From contig DHMB01000080.1 in the NCBI GenBank assembly GCA_002405565.1, positions 1 to 13,963 of the forward strand: 13,963 nucleotides of DNA, given 5' to 3'. The DNA comes from Clostridiales bacterium UBA4653. Lineage in GTDB: Bacteria > Bacillota > Clostridia > Oscillospirales > CAG-272. This document shows, one piece after another, positions 6,674 to 13,601 of the stretch. The first letter of the stretch is position 1; each line of letters starts with the position of its first letter. The notes below the pieces were generated by a model. That model was not told the DNA's origin. It did no database searches and worked only from the letters and a program-made list of their open reading frames with translations. The position numbers and the translations under genes are program-made.

Positions 6674-6825
6674 TTTTCCACAGAGTGTTGATAAAAATCG
6701 GATAAAGATTATTGAGAAGATCAGAAAAAGCCAAATAATCAGGAAATCGCTGTAAATTGCTGTGGAAAAGCTTGTGGATAATGTGGAAAAACAATTGTAT
6801 AAAATGAGAAAATTCGTGTTGAAAA
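6674..6825. promoter_or_regulatory. DnaA-box cluster upstream of dnaD
   Basis: One exact DnaA box lies at 6773-6781 (TTATCCACA on the minus strand). Single-mismatch boxes lie at 6674-6682 (TTTTCCACA, plus), 6686-6694 (TTATCAACA, minus), 6761-6769 and 6782-6790 (TTTTCCACA, minus). A two-mismatch box lies at 6817-6825. Three boxes within 30 nt share one orientation, and two are directly adjacent. The surrounding DNA is AT-rich. The cluster precedes helicase-loading genes, so it could regulate them, titrate DnaA or, less likely, act as an origin. Confidence 0.7.
6775..6803 (+). promoter_or_regulatory. Candidate dnaD-dnaC promoter overlapping DnaA boxes
   Basis: TATAAA at 6798-6803 and TGGATA at 6775-6780 (4 of 6 to TTGACA) have a 17-nt spacer. 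The -35 element lies within the exact DnaA box and the next box fills the spacer, so bound DnaA should occlude polymerase. Confidence 0.45.
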
Positions 6826-6863
6826 CCCGAAAAAGCAATATATCTTTTTTTCGGAAGGTAAAC

Positions 6864-6905
6864 ATGGTTTACAAAAATATGCGAAAGGCGCAAATGCAAA
6901 CATGA
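6864..6905 (+). CDS. 13-codon leader ORF coupled to dnaD
   Basis: ATG at 6864 to TGA at 6903-6905 encodes MVYKNMRKAQMQT. A good ribosome binding site, GGAAGG at 6853-6858, lies 5 nt upstream. Its stop overlaps the dnaD start as ATGA, the same arrangement as other coupled genes in this window. The dnaD start itself has only AAAGG at 13 nt, so translation of the leader may deliver ribosomes to dnaD. Whether the peptide has a function of its own cannot be seen. Confidence 0.4.
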   Translation: MVYKNMRKAQMQT

Positions 6906-7837
6906 GGATCGAATTCAATTTCGGCACGTCCGTTCTGGCGTTGCCTGCGGACGTGAAAAAGTACATAAACGGCGCGGGAAAAAGCGAGCTTGCCGTGCTT
7001 CTGGCAGTCTCCGGCGGGGGTGACGTCGACATTCCGGCGGTCGCCTCTCTCTGCAAACTGACGGAGGCGGAAGTTTCGGAGGCGCTTGCGTTCTGGCGCG
7101 GCGCGGGAATTATAAGCACGGACGCGGCTCCCGCCGAAAAGAAGGAAAGCGTCGCCGCAAAGGCGCCGACTCCGAAGTCATATTCGATGACCGGAGCGGA
7201 GATCGAGAGGGTATGCGGAGAAAATCCGACGCTCAGAACAACAATTGATAAATGCCAGACGATTTTCGGAAAGGTTTTCGGCACGTCGGAGAGCAGCGTT
7301 TTTGTTTATCTCTATGATCATCTCCGTCTCGATTGCGAATACATATTGCTCCTTTCTTCATATTGCAAGCGCACCGGGCACGACTCCGTCCGCTATTTTG
7401 AAAAGACCGCGCTCGGGCTCTTTGACGACGGGATCGATACCGTCGGCAAGCTGGAAAAATACTTCATGGACGAAAGCCGCCGCGGCGAGCTTGAAATGTT
7501 TGTCCGTAAGCTCTACGGCATGGGCGCGCGGGCGCTTACGTCGACGGAAAAGGAATATCTGCGGGTGTGGAGCTCGGAATGGGACATTAGCGAGGAGCTC
7601 ATTGAAGCGGCATATGAGGAGATGATGAAAAACCTCCCGTCACCCAAAATGTCATATGAAAACAAGATACTGAAAAACTGGCGCGACGCCGGCGTGAAAA
7701 CCGTTGCGGAGGCGAAGGAAAAGGGACTTATCGGCGCCGCAAGATCCGGCAAAAAGGACAGTGCGCCGAGCTTTGACCTCGGAGAATTTTTCGAGCTTGC
7801 CGTCCAAAGGGGCAAAGCCGAAAGCGAAAATAAATGA
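6902..7837 (+). CDS. dnaD: DnaD-domain replication initiation protein
   Basis: A 311-residue protein of the DnaD/DnaB_2 group, which in Bacillota bridges DnaA or PriA at the origin or fork to the helicase loader. Residues 1-75 resemble the winged-helix N-domain of clostridial DnaD-like proteins (FNFGTSVLALP at the start). A low-complexity Ala/Lys linker covers about 75-95. A first helical DnaD-type module spans about 100-190 and a second about 205-275, ending in the conserved S251-Y-E-N-K-I-L-K-N-W260 signature. The start at 6902 is fixed by this N-terminus and by overlap with the leader ORF. It is followed 14 nt later by the helicase loader gene, and upstream DnaA boxes suggest control by the initiator. 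It could serve the role of either B. subtilis DnaD or DnaB. Confidence 0.88.
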   Translation: MRIEFNFGTSVLALPADVKKYINGAGKSELAVLLAVSGGGDVDIPAVASLCKLTEAEVSEALAFWRGAGIISTDAAPAEKKESVAAKAPTPKSYSMTGAEIERVCGENPTLRTTIDKCQTIFGKVFGTSESSVFVYLYDHLRLDCEYILLLSSYCKRTGHDSVRYFEKTALGLFDDGIDTVGKLEKYFMDESRRGELEMFVRKLYGMGARALTSTEKEYLRVWSSEWDISEELIEAAYEEMMKNLPSPKMSYENKILKNWRDAGVKTVAEAKEKGLIGAARSGKKDSAPSFDLGEFFELAVQRGKAESENK

Positions 7838-7851
7838 ATGGGAAGGTAATT

Positions 7852-8814
7852 ATGACTTACGAAGAAGCCTGCCGAAATATAATACGCGAGTACCGGACGA
7901 AAAATCTTGTCGCAAAGCAGCGCGCCGAGGAGAGACGCAGAGAGCTTGACGAAAAATATCCCGATATTGCAAAGATTGACGAAGCCCTTTCCGAAACCGG
8001 ACTGAAAATTCTCCGCGCCGCGCTTGATGGACAAGATGGGCTTGAAAGTCGGCTCGAAAAGCTGAAAAAAGACAATGAAGGCTTGCTTTCCGTCCGTGCG
8101 GGACTGCTCCGCTCAAAGGGTTATCCCGCGGATTACGACGATGTTCATTACGATTGCCCTCTCTGCTCGGATACCGGCTATACGGACGACGGAAAGATGT
8201 GTCGTTGCATGAAAAAAGCCCTCGCCGAGGCGGGACTTGAATGTTCGGGCGTTAAAAAGCTCGTTGAAAAGCAGAACTTCGATACGTTCGACCTGCGCTA
8301 TTATACAGGCTCCGCGAGAGAGTCAATGGAAGGCGTGCTTCGCATTTGTCGCGCCTATGCCGACGGTTTTGACGGGAAAATGCATAATCTGCTTTTCATC
8401 GGCAAGACGGGACTCGGCAAGACGCACCTTTCGTCCGCGATTGCAAAGGAAGTCATCGAAAAGGGATATGAAGTCGTCTATGAGAGCGCGCAGAACATTT
8501 TCTCCGATTTTGAAAAAGAAAAATTCGCCCGCTATGACGTCACTCCACCCGATACTTCAAAATATTATAATTGCGACCTGCTCATAATCGACGACCTCGG
8601 CACTGAAATGCAGAGCCAGTTTACGGTCGCCTGCCTTTATAACCTCCTCAACGCAAGGCTTGTAAACGAGAAGAGCATGATAATCAGCACGAACGTCGGC
8701 AAAAAGGAGCTGCTCGAAAGATATTCGGAACGCATAACCTCCCGCCTGCTCGGAGAGTTCGGAATATGCGTTTTTGAGGGAAGCGACGTCAGAAGTCAGA
8801 AGCTGAGACGATGA
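7852..8814 (+). CDS. dnaC: DnaC/DnaI-type replicative helicase loader ATPase
   Basis: A 320-residue AAA+ protein that loads the replicative helicase onto DNA with DnaD-like partners. The N-terminal part (1-95) is charged and probably coiled (KQRAEERRRELDEKY), followed by a zinc-ligand-like set C102-x2-C105 and C117-x-C119. The ATPase core shows Walker A G184-K-T-G-L-G-K-T191, Walker B L243-L-I-I-D-D-L-G250, a sensor-1 stretch IISTN (277-281) and an arginine-rich SERITSRL segment (292-299). The ATG at 7852 is preferred because GGAAGG ends 5 nt before it; an in-frame ATG at 7834 overlapping the dnaD stop would add six residues. The gene is last in its operon and followed by a strong terminator. 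DnaC and DnaI cannot be told apart by name here; the role is the same. Confidence 0.9.
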   Translation: MTYEEACRNIIREYRTKNLVAKQRAEERRRELDEKYPDIAKIDEALSETGLKILRAALDGQDGLESRLEKLKKDNEGLLSVRAGLLRSKGYPADYDDVHYDCPLCSDTGYTDDGKMCRCMKKALAEAGLECSGVKKLVEKQNFDTFDLRYYTGSARESMEGVLRICRAYADGFDGKMHNLLFIGKTGLGKTHLSSAIAKEVIEKGYEVVYESAQNIFSDFEKEKFARYDVTPPDTSKYYNCDLLIIDDLGTEMQSQFTVACLYNLLNARLVNEKSMIISTNVGKKELLERYSERITSRLLGEFGICVFEGSDVRSQKLRR

Positions 8815-8841
8815 ATAATACAAGAGTATAAAACCAAAAAC

Positions 8842-8863
8842 CCGCCTGACAGGCGGTTTTTTT
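8842..8863 (+). terminator. Rho-independent terminator of the dnaD-dnaC operon
   Basis: CCGCCT-GAC-AGGCGG (8842-8856) is followed by seven T (8857-8863) and preceded by an A-run. It starts 27 nt after the loader stop codon. Confidence 0.9.
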
Positions 8864-8901
8864 GAGATAAAAGATAAGAGAGAAAATCGAAGAGAAGCGG
8901 T

Positions 8902-8914
8902 GCGCCTGCGGCGC
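8902..8914. repeat. Short GC-rich inverted repeat GCGCC-TGC-GGCGC
   Basis: A 5-bp perfect hairpin between two terminators. Its TGC loop matches the first hairpin of the nearby interspersed repeat (CAGCC-TGC-GGCTG at 9018-9030), suggesting a decayed fragment of the same type. Confidence 0.3.
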
Positions 8915-8922
8915 GGATTAAC

Positions 8923-8956
8923 AAAAAACAGAGATGAGAAATCACCTCTGTTTTTT
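8923..8956. terminator. Bidirectional terminator-like hairpin
   Basis: Perfect 11-bp arms AAAAAACAGAG (8923-8933) and CTCTGTTTTTT (8946-8956) with a 12-nt loop. Both strands end in a T-run. It lies about 60 nt past the main terminator and may act as a back-up. Confidence 0.65.
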
Positions 8957-9002
8957 AGTTATAAAGTCTGTATAAAAGAATTATTAAAAATTTTTTGCAA
9001 AA

Positions 9003-9103
9003 GTACACCTCATCCGTCAGCCTGCGGCTGCCACCTATCCTCCTCTCGGCGAGGCCTGCAAGAGCACTGCGTGCACTCGCAAATCTCCTACTGGAGAAGG
9101 CTA
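9003..9103. repeat. Hairpin-rich interspersed repeat (MITE-like, decayed)
   Basis: The segment starts with CACCTCATCCGTCAGCC and ends with GGAGAAGGC, ends I recognise from palindromic intergenic repeats that are abundant in gut Clostridia genomes. It contains consecutive hairpins: CAGCC-TGC-GGCTG (9018-9030), CCTC-N5-GAGG (9042-9054), GCAC-TGC-GTGC (9064-9074) and TCTCC-TACT-GGAGA (9084-9097). It has higher GC than the flanking DNA and no coding capacity. Recognition is from memory; copy number in the genome is not visible here. Confidence 0.55.
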
Positions 9104-9110
9104 TATTAAA

Positions 9111-9323
9111 ACTCTGTACAAACTCCCCGATAATTGAAGTTTCTTTTGTCTTTTGTGTAAGCCCTGTCTGTGCAGATAATTAAAAATCTGTATATTGCCC
9201 ACGATAACTAAAGCTTCTTTTGTATTTTTCAAAGCCCAGTCTATACGGTTGTCAAAAAATCCGTACATAATTTTTTATAACCAAAGCTTCTTTTGCCTAC
9301 TTTTCTACCCGAAGAAAAGTAGG
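9111..9323. repeat. Three degenerate tandem units of about 74 bp
   Basis: Units start at 9111, 9185 and 9258 (periods 74 and 73). Each opens with an ATCTGTA-like block, has a GATAA-like block about 18 nt in, then AAGCTTCTTTTGT or a close variant (at 9137, 9211 and 9284). The first two share AAGCCC-TGTCT-like tails. The third unit diverges after the CTTCTTTTG block and ends in a perfect hairpin. A CTGTA block at 8968-8972 may be the start of a fourth copy interrupted by the hairpin-rich repeat. No coding potential is seen. Confidence 0.6.
9296..9323 (-). terminator. Perfect 11-bp hairpin at the end of comM
   Basis: CCTACTTTTCT (9296-9306) and AGAAAAGTAGG (9313-9323) enclose 6 nt. On the minus strand it begins immediately after the comM stop codon. 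No T-run follows, so it may protect the mRNA 3' end or terminate weakly rather than act as a classical terminator. Confidence 0.45.
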
Positions 9324-10862
9324 TCAGCCCCAATATTTTCTGTCCAGACTGCGGAACTGGATTGCCTCGGCAATGTGGGGTGCGCGGATGATGTCGCTTC
9401 CCGCAAGGTCGGCGATTGTGCGCGCGACGCGGAGAATACGGTCATAACCTCTTGCCGAAAGACCGAGACGGTCGAACGCTTTTTTGAGAAGCTCCTTTGC
9501 GGGCGCGTCCATCACGCAGAATTTTCTTATCTGAGCAGGGGTCAGCTGAGCGTTGCAGAAGAGGTTCTTTTCGCCCTCGGTGCGCTTTGCCGCAAAGGCG
9601 CGCGCACGGTTGACCCTTTCCGCAATGACGGCGGAGGTCTCCGCGGGAGCGGAACCTGCCGATACCTCATCATACGAAAGAGACGGCATTTCGACCTGAA
9701 TATCGATTCTGTCGAGCAGGGGGCCGCTGATTTTCGATATATACTTTTTTATCTCCGACTGAGAGCAGGTGCAGGGCTTTGTCGGGTGACCGTAATAGCC
9801 GCATTTGCAGGGGTTCATCGCGCAGACGAGCATAAAATCCGAAGGGAAGGTCAGCTTGCCGCTGACGCGGGTGATTGTCACCTTTCTGTCTTCAAGCGGC
9901 TGACGGAGCACCTCCATTGCGTCGCGGGAAAATTCGGGGAGCTCGTCGAGGAAGAGGACGCCGTTGTGCGCAAGGGAAATTTCGCCCGGCATGGGTATTC
10001 TTCCGCCGCCCGCAAGCCCCGCGCTTGACATTGTGTGATGGGGAGAGCGGAATGGACGTTCTGTCATAAGCGAGACGCCCGCGGGAAGAGTTCCCGCCGC
10101 GGAATGTATTTTTGTCGTTTCGATTGATTCTTCAAACGTCATTTCGGGGAGAATCGTCGGAATTCTTTTTGCAAGCATGCTTTTTCCCGTTCCGGGAGGG
10201 CCGATGAGAAGGACATTGTGCCCGCCGGCGCAGGCAATTTCAAGCGCACGCTTAGCCTGCTCCTGTCCCTTTACGTCCGCAAAGTCAAGCCCCGCATATG
10301 CGACAGACGAATGAAGTGTTCTGCCGTCATAACGAATTGGCTCTATAAGGCTTTCGCCTGTCAGATGAGAAAATAGCGAGCGCACATCGCTGACGGGATA
10401 GACTTCTATTCCTTCGACAACCGCCGCCTCGCCGGCATTTTCCGCCGCGACGAAAAAGCGCTTCATTTTTGCGTCACGCGCGGCTATGCACATCGAAAGC
10501 GCACCGCAAACGGGACGGACGTCGCCCGAGAGCGAAAGCTCTCCCGCAAAGCAGGCGTCCGAAAGGTCGATACCGGCGAGCTCGCCGGAGCAGGTCATGA
10601 TTGAAAGGAGCATGGCAAGGTCATATCCCGAGCCTTCTTTCTTTTTGTCCGCGGGGGCGAGATTGAGGGTTATCTCGGCGTCCGGAAAGAAAAATCCGCT
10701 GTTGATGAACGCCGCGCGGATACGCTGCTTTGCCTCTTTTATCGCCGCGTCCGGCAGACCGACTATCTGAAAATCCGGCAGACGGTTCTGCGCGTCACAT
10801 TCAACCGTGACAATATATCCGTCAATTCCCGTCAGCCCCGCACTGAAAACTTTTGAAAGCAT
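9324..10862 (-). CDS. comM: YifB/ComM-family Mg-chelatase-like AAA+ ATPase
   Basis: A 512-residue cytosolic protein, the usual family length. In Proteobacteria ComM is a hexameric helicase promoting branch migration during natural transformation; its role in Clostridia is less clear. Residues 1-165 form the Lon-protease-like N-domain (G80-Y-D-L-A-M, FAGELSLSGDVRPV at 105-118). The AAA+ core has Walker A G221-P-P-G-T-G-K-S228 and Walker B V302-L-F-L-D-E-L-P-E-F311. Four clustered cysteines (352, 354, 364, 366) may bind zinc. The C-terminal Mg-chelatase helical domain ends with SARGYDRILRVARTIADL (469-486). The ATG at 10862 follows AAGGAG at 8 nt. The common partners dprA and topA are not adjacent. 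Its promoter lies in the spacer shared with clpC. Confidence 0.93.
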   Translation of the reverse strand: MLSKVFSAGLTGIDGYIVTVECDAQNRLPDFQIVGLPDAAIKEAKQRIRAAFINSGFFFPDAEITLNLAPADKKKEGSGYDLAMLLSIMTCSGELAGIDLSDACFAGELSLSGDVRPVCGALSMCIAARDAKMKRFFVAAENAGEAAVVEGIEVYPVSDVRSLFSHLTGESLIEPIRYDGRTLHSSVAYAGLDFADVKGQEQAKRALEIACAGGHNVLLIGPPGTGKSMLAKRIPTILPEMTFEESIETTKIHSAAGTLPAGVSLMTERPFRSPHHTMSSAGLAGGGRIPMPGEISLAHNGVLFLDELPEFSRDAMEVLRQPLEDRKVTITRVSGKLTFPSDFMLVCAMNPCKCGYYGHPTKPCTCSQSEIKKYISKISGPLLDRIDIQVEMPSLSYDEVSAGSAPAETSAVIAERVNRARAFAAKRTEGEKNLFCNAQLTPAQIRKFCVMDAPAKELLKKAFDRLGLSARGYDRILRVARTIADLAGSDIIRAPHIAEAIQFRSLDRKYWG

Positions 10863-10892
10863 TGAAAAAGCTCCTTTACATATTTTTACAGT

Positions 10893-10921
10893 ATTCTACA
10901 TCAAAAATCGTTTTGTGACAA
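10893..10921 (-). promoter_or_regulatory. Promoter of comM
   Basis: TTGTCA (10921-10916) and TAGAAT (10898-10893) on the minus strand, each 5 of 6 to consensus, with a 17-nt spacer. The predicted leader is only about 25 nt. Confidence 0.6.
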
Positions 10922-10954
10922 GACGTTTGCGGAAAAAAGCGGAAAAAGATTTTG

Positions 10955-10970
10955 TTATACATAAGTATAA
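10955..10970. promoter_or_regulatory. TTATAC-N4-GTATAA palindrome upstream of clpC
   Basis: Perfect 6-bp arms with the spacer ATAA, identical at 14 of 16 positions to the core of the element before mrp (4256-4271). It is centred in the comM-clpC divergent spacer, so it could act on either gene. Confidence 0.4.
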
Positions 10971-11036
10971 ATAATAAAAACAAGCAGTCGACAAAAGGAT
11001 TTTCAGTTTTTTCGGGTAAAAGTGCGATGGCGGGAA

Positions 11037-11042
11037 TATAAT
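11037..11042 (+). promoter_or_regulatory. Lone -10 element for clpC
   Basis: An exact TATAAT lies 31 nt before the clpC start, but the matching -35 position (GGGTAA at 11014-11019) is far from consensus. An activator or other help may be needed. No CtsR heptads or CIRCE element are visible. Confidence 0.35.
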
Positions 11043-11073
11043 CATTAAGAAACGAATAAACGAGGTGACTTTT

Positions 11074-13482
11074 ATGCAGAGAGGACTTACCGACGCGGCG
11101 GAGACCGCGCTTGCGAGAGCGGAGGAGGAAGCGGCGGAGCTTTGCAGGGCGTACGTCGGGACGGAGCACCTGCTTTTAGGGCTTCTTTATGACGAGAGCT
11201 GTGTTGCGGCAAATATTCTCCGCGTCCATGACATAACCTATGCGCAGACAAAAGCCCTTGCCGGAGAGGGCGGCGCGCGTGATATTTCTCCGTCGGCAAG
11301 AGAAATGACTCCCGGACTGCGCACCGTTATAGAGACGGCGGCGGACGAGGCGGCAAAGAGCGGCGGGGGCAAGGTCGGGACGGAACACCTTCTGCTGGCG
11401 CTTCTCGGGGAAAGAGAGTCTGCGGCGGTGCGACTGATAATCGCGCAGAGCGCCGGAGTCGGCGAGATAAAAAACGATATAATGACGTTCCTTTCCGAAA
11501 CGGGCACCGAGGCAAAGCCCCAGAGCGCGAAAGGCAAATACGGGCAGGAGCAGGAAAATGTCTCGCCTGTTTTCGGCTGCGACCTGACCGACGCGGCGCG
11601 GAAGGGAAAGCTGCCTGCCGTTGTCGGCAGGGACGCGGAGACGGAGCGCGTCATAAGAATACTCGGCAGGAAAACAAAGAACAATCCGTGCCTTATCGGA
11701 GAGCCGGGCGTCGGCAAGACGGCGGTCGTTGAGGGACTTTGCGAGAGGATAGTTTCCGGAAATGTGCCCGAGGCTTTAATCGGGAAGACCGTCATTTCCG
11801 TTGACATCGGCGCGATGATAGCGGGAGCAAAATACAGGGGCGAATTTGAGGAAAGACTGAAAAAACTCACGGATGAGGTCATCAGAAACCGCAACACCAT
11901 TCTTTTTATCGACGAACTCCATACGATAGTCGGAGCGGGAGCGGCGGAGGGCGCTGTCGACGCGGCGAATATACTAAAGCCCTTGCTTGCGAGGGGAGAG
12001 CTGCGGGTCATAGGCGCAACGACGTCACGCGAGTACAGACGGCATATCGAAAAAGACCCCGCGCTTGAAAGACGTTTTCAGCCCGTGACCGTCGACGAGC
12101 CGGACGAAGAAAAAACGGAGGAGATACTCCGCTCGCTCCGCCCGCAGTATCAGTCGCACCACAGGGTGACGATAACCGACGGGGCGATAAAAGCGGCGAT
12201 AAGGCTGTCAAAAAGGTATCTGCCGGACAGATTTCTTCCCGACAAAGCGATAGACCTCATTGACGAGGCGTCATCAAAAAAGAGCATGACGTCATCGGAG
12301 CCGCCGCAGAGACAAAAGGAGCTTGAAAGCGAGCTCCGCGGACTCTGCATGCGCCGCGAATGTGCCGTTATGGACAGAAATTTTCAGTTTGCGGCGGAGC
12401 TGCGCGGTGAGATAGTTTCAAAGCGGGAGGAGCTTTCGCTTTTGCGGAGAGAAACCGAAGCGCGACGGCTGACGTCGCCTCCGAAGGTTACGGCGGAGGA
12501 CATTGCCGAGGTGCTGACTGCGTGGACGAATATCCCTGTCGAGCGTATCGCGGAGGACGAAAGCAAGCGGCTTTCTCGTCTTGAAGAGGAGCTCTCCGAG
12601 CGGGTGATAGGTCAGAGAGAGGCGATAGAGGCGCTGTGTCGCGCGGTTCGTCGCGGAAGAACGGGACTTTCAAGTCCGGACAGACCGATCTGCTCGCTTA
12701 TATTCACGGGCCCGACGGGCGTCGGCAAAACGGAGCTTGCAAAGGCGCTTGCGCAGTCGCTTTTCGGTTCGGAAAAAGCGCTTCTGCGGTTTGACATGTC
12801 CGAGTATATGGAAAAGCACAGCGTCGCAAAGCTTGTCGGCTCGCCCCCGGGATATGTCGGCTATGACGACGGCGGCGCGCTTACGGAGAGCGTCCGCAAA
12901 AAGCCATACAGTATCGTTCTTTTCGACGAAATAGAAAAAGCCCATCCCGACGTTTTCGATCTGCTCCTGCAGATACTTGAGGACGGGCGGCTTACGGATT
13001 CCCACGGCAGGCAATCCGACTTTCGCAATACTGTTATTATAATGACGTCAAATCTCGGATCGGGCGGGTCGAAAAGGGCGGGGTTCGGGTCAAAGGAGAG
13101 CGACGAAAATCGGGAGAAGAACGCCGCGGTCGAAGCCCTTCGCGCCGTGTTCAGGGCGGAATTTCTCAACCGTGTGGACGAAATAATCGTTTTTTCGAGA
13201 CTGACAGAGCGGGACACGGAGCAGATCGCGCGGAAAATGCTTTCGTCCGCAGCGGAAAGAGCGGGCGGAATCGGAATCGAGCTGTCGTTTGACGAGAGCG
13301 TTATAAAGCTGATAGCCGCGGAGGGGATGAGCGATGTTTACGGCGCGCGCCCTCTCCGTCGCGCGGTGACAAGGCTCATTGAGGACGCTCTTTCGGAAGA
13401 GATTGTCGAGGGGAAGATAACGTCCCCCGCTTCGGTCTGTGCGCGGGCGGAGGACGGAAAAGTGAAATTTATAAAGAAGTGA
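11074..13482 (+). CDS. clpC: ClpC-type AAA+ unfoldase of the Clp protease
   Basis: An 802-residue, two-ring-domain Hsp100 ATPase that unfolds substrates and feeds them to ClpP. Residues 1-145 are the double Clp_N repeat (VGTEHLLLGLL and VGTEHLLLALL). NBD1 has Walker A G209-E-P-G-V-G-K-T216 and Walker B around D280-E281. A UVR-like middle segment spans about 414-455, which marks ClpC rather than ClpB or ClpA. NBD2 has Walker A G546-P-T-G-V-G-K-T553 and D618-E619. A Gly-Phe-Gly loop near 670-672 is where ClpC proteins contact ClpP. The ATG at 11074 follows GAGGTGA; an in-frame GTG at 11065 lies in that ribosome binding site. ClpC is often in a ctsR-mcsA-mcsB-clpC operon; here it stands alone. 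Its N-terminus (MQRGLTDAAE) departs from the usual clpC start. Confidence 0.95.
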   Translation: MQRGLTDAAETALARAEEEAAELCRAYVGTEHLLLGLLYDESCVAANILRVHDITYAQTKALAGEGGARDISPSAREMTPGLRTVIETAADEAAKSGGGKVGTEHLLLALLGERESAAVRLIIAQSAGVGEIKNDIMTFLSETGTEAKPQSAKGKYGQEQENVSPVFGCDLTDAARKGKLPAVVGRDAETERVIRILGRKTKNNPCLIGEPGVGKTAVVEGLCERIVSGNVPEALIGKTVISVDIGAMIAGAKYRGEFEERLKKLTDEVIRNRNTILFIDELHTIVGAGAAEGAVDAANILKPLLARGELRVIGATTSREYRRHIEKDPALERRFQPVTVDEPDEEKTEEILRSLRPQYQSHHRVTITDGAIKAAIRLSKRYLPDRFLPDKAIDLIDEASSKKSMTSSEPPQRQKELESELRGLCMRRECAVMDRNFQFAAELRGEIVSKREELSLLRRETEARRLTSPPKVTAEDIAEVLTAWTNIPVERIAEDESKRLSRLEEELSERVIGQREAIEALCRAVRRGRTGLSSPDRPICSLIFTGPTGVGKTELAKALAQSLFGSEKALLRFDMSEYMEKHSVAKLVGSPPGYVGYDDGGALTESVRKKPYSIVLFDEIEKAHPDVFDLLLQILEDGRLTDSHGRQSDFRNTVIIMTSNLGSGGSKRAGFGSKESDENREKNAAVEALRAVFRAEFLNRVDEIIVFSRLTERDTEQIARKMLSSAAERAGGIGIELSFDESVIKLIAAEGMSDVYGARPLRRAVTRLIEDALSEEIVEGKITSPASVCARAEDGKVKFIKK

Positions 13483-13505
13483 TGGGAAAGGGAAAGAGAC
13501 ATTGC

Positions 13506-13528
13506 ACTGCGTAAATTCCGCAGTTTTT
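13506..13528 (+). terminator. Terminator of clpC
   Basis: ACTGCG (13506-13511) and CGCAGT (13519-13524) form a 6-bp stem with a 7-nt loop, followed by TTTTT. It lies 23 nt after the stop codon. Confidence 0.65.
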
Positions 13529-13569
13529 CGATTGCGTTACGCTTGATGTATAATCGCCTCTGTTTAATA

Positions 13570-13597
13570 AAAAAAGCACGCCGCGGCGTGCTTTTTT
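13570..13597. terminator. Bidirectional terminator between clpC and the right-edge gene
   Basis: A perfect palindrome in which AAAAAAGCACGC (13570-13581) pairs with GCGTGCTTTTTT (13586-13597). Both strands end in T-runs. It starts 4 nt beyond the stop of the minus-strand gene at 13602 and so terminates both convergent transcripts. Confidence 0.9.
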
Positions 13598-13601
13598 GTG
13601 T

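Noticed and set aside
6641..6901. Definite oriC call
   Set aside because: DnaA boxes and AT-richness are present, but there is no dnaA, dnaN, rpmH or parAB nearby and no clear unwinding element; control of dnaD is the simpler reading.
8900..9183. Short plus-strand frames between dnaC and comM
   Set aside because: They cross a bidirectional terminator and repeat DNA; composition follows the repeats, not coding sequence.
9111..9323. CRISPR array
   Set aside because: Only three diverged units without identical repeats or unique spacers, and no cas genes.
9195..10028. 277-codon plus-strand open frame
   Set aside because: Begins in the tandem repeats and runs antisense through the comM C-terminus; no conserved features.
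11238..12011. 257-codon minus-strand open frame
   Set aside because: Antisense to the clpC first ATPase domain; Ser/Pro/Ala-rich shadow.
13549..13554. TATAAT after clpC as a small-RNA promoter
   Set aside because: No -35 element, and the next terminator begins 16 nt later, leaving no room for a transcript.
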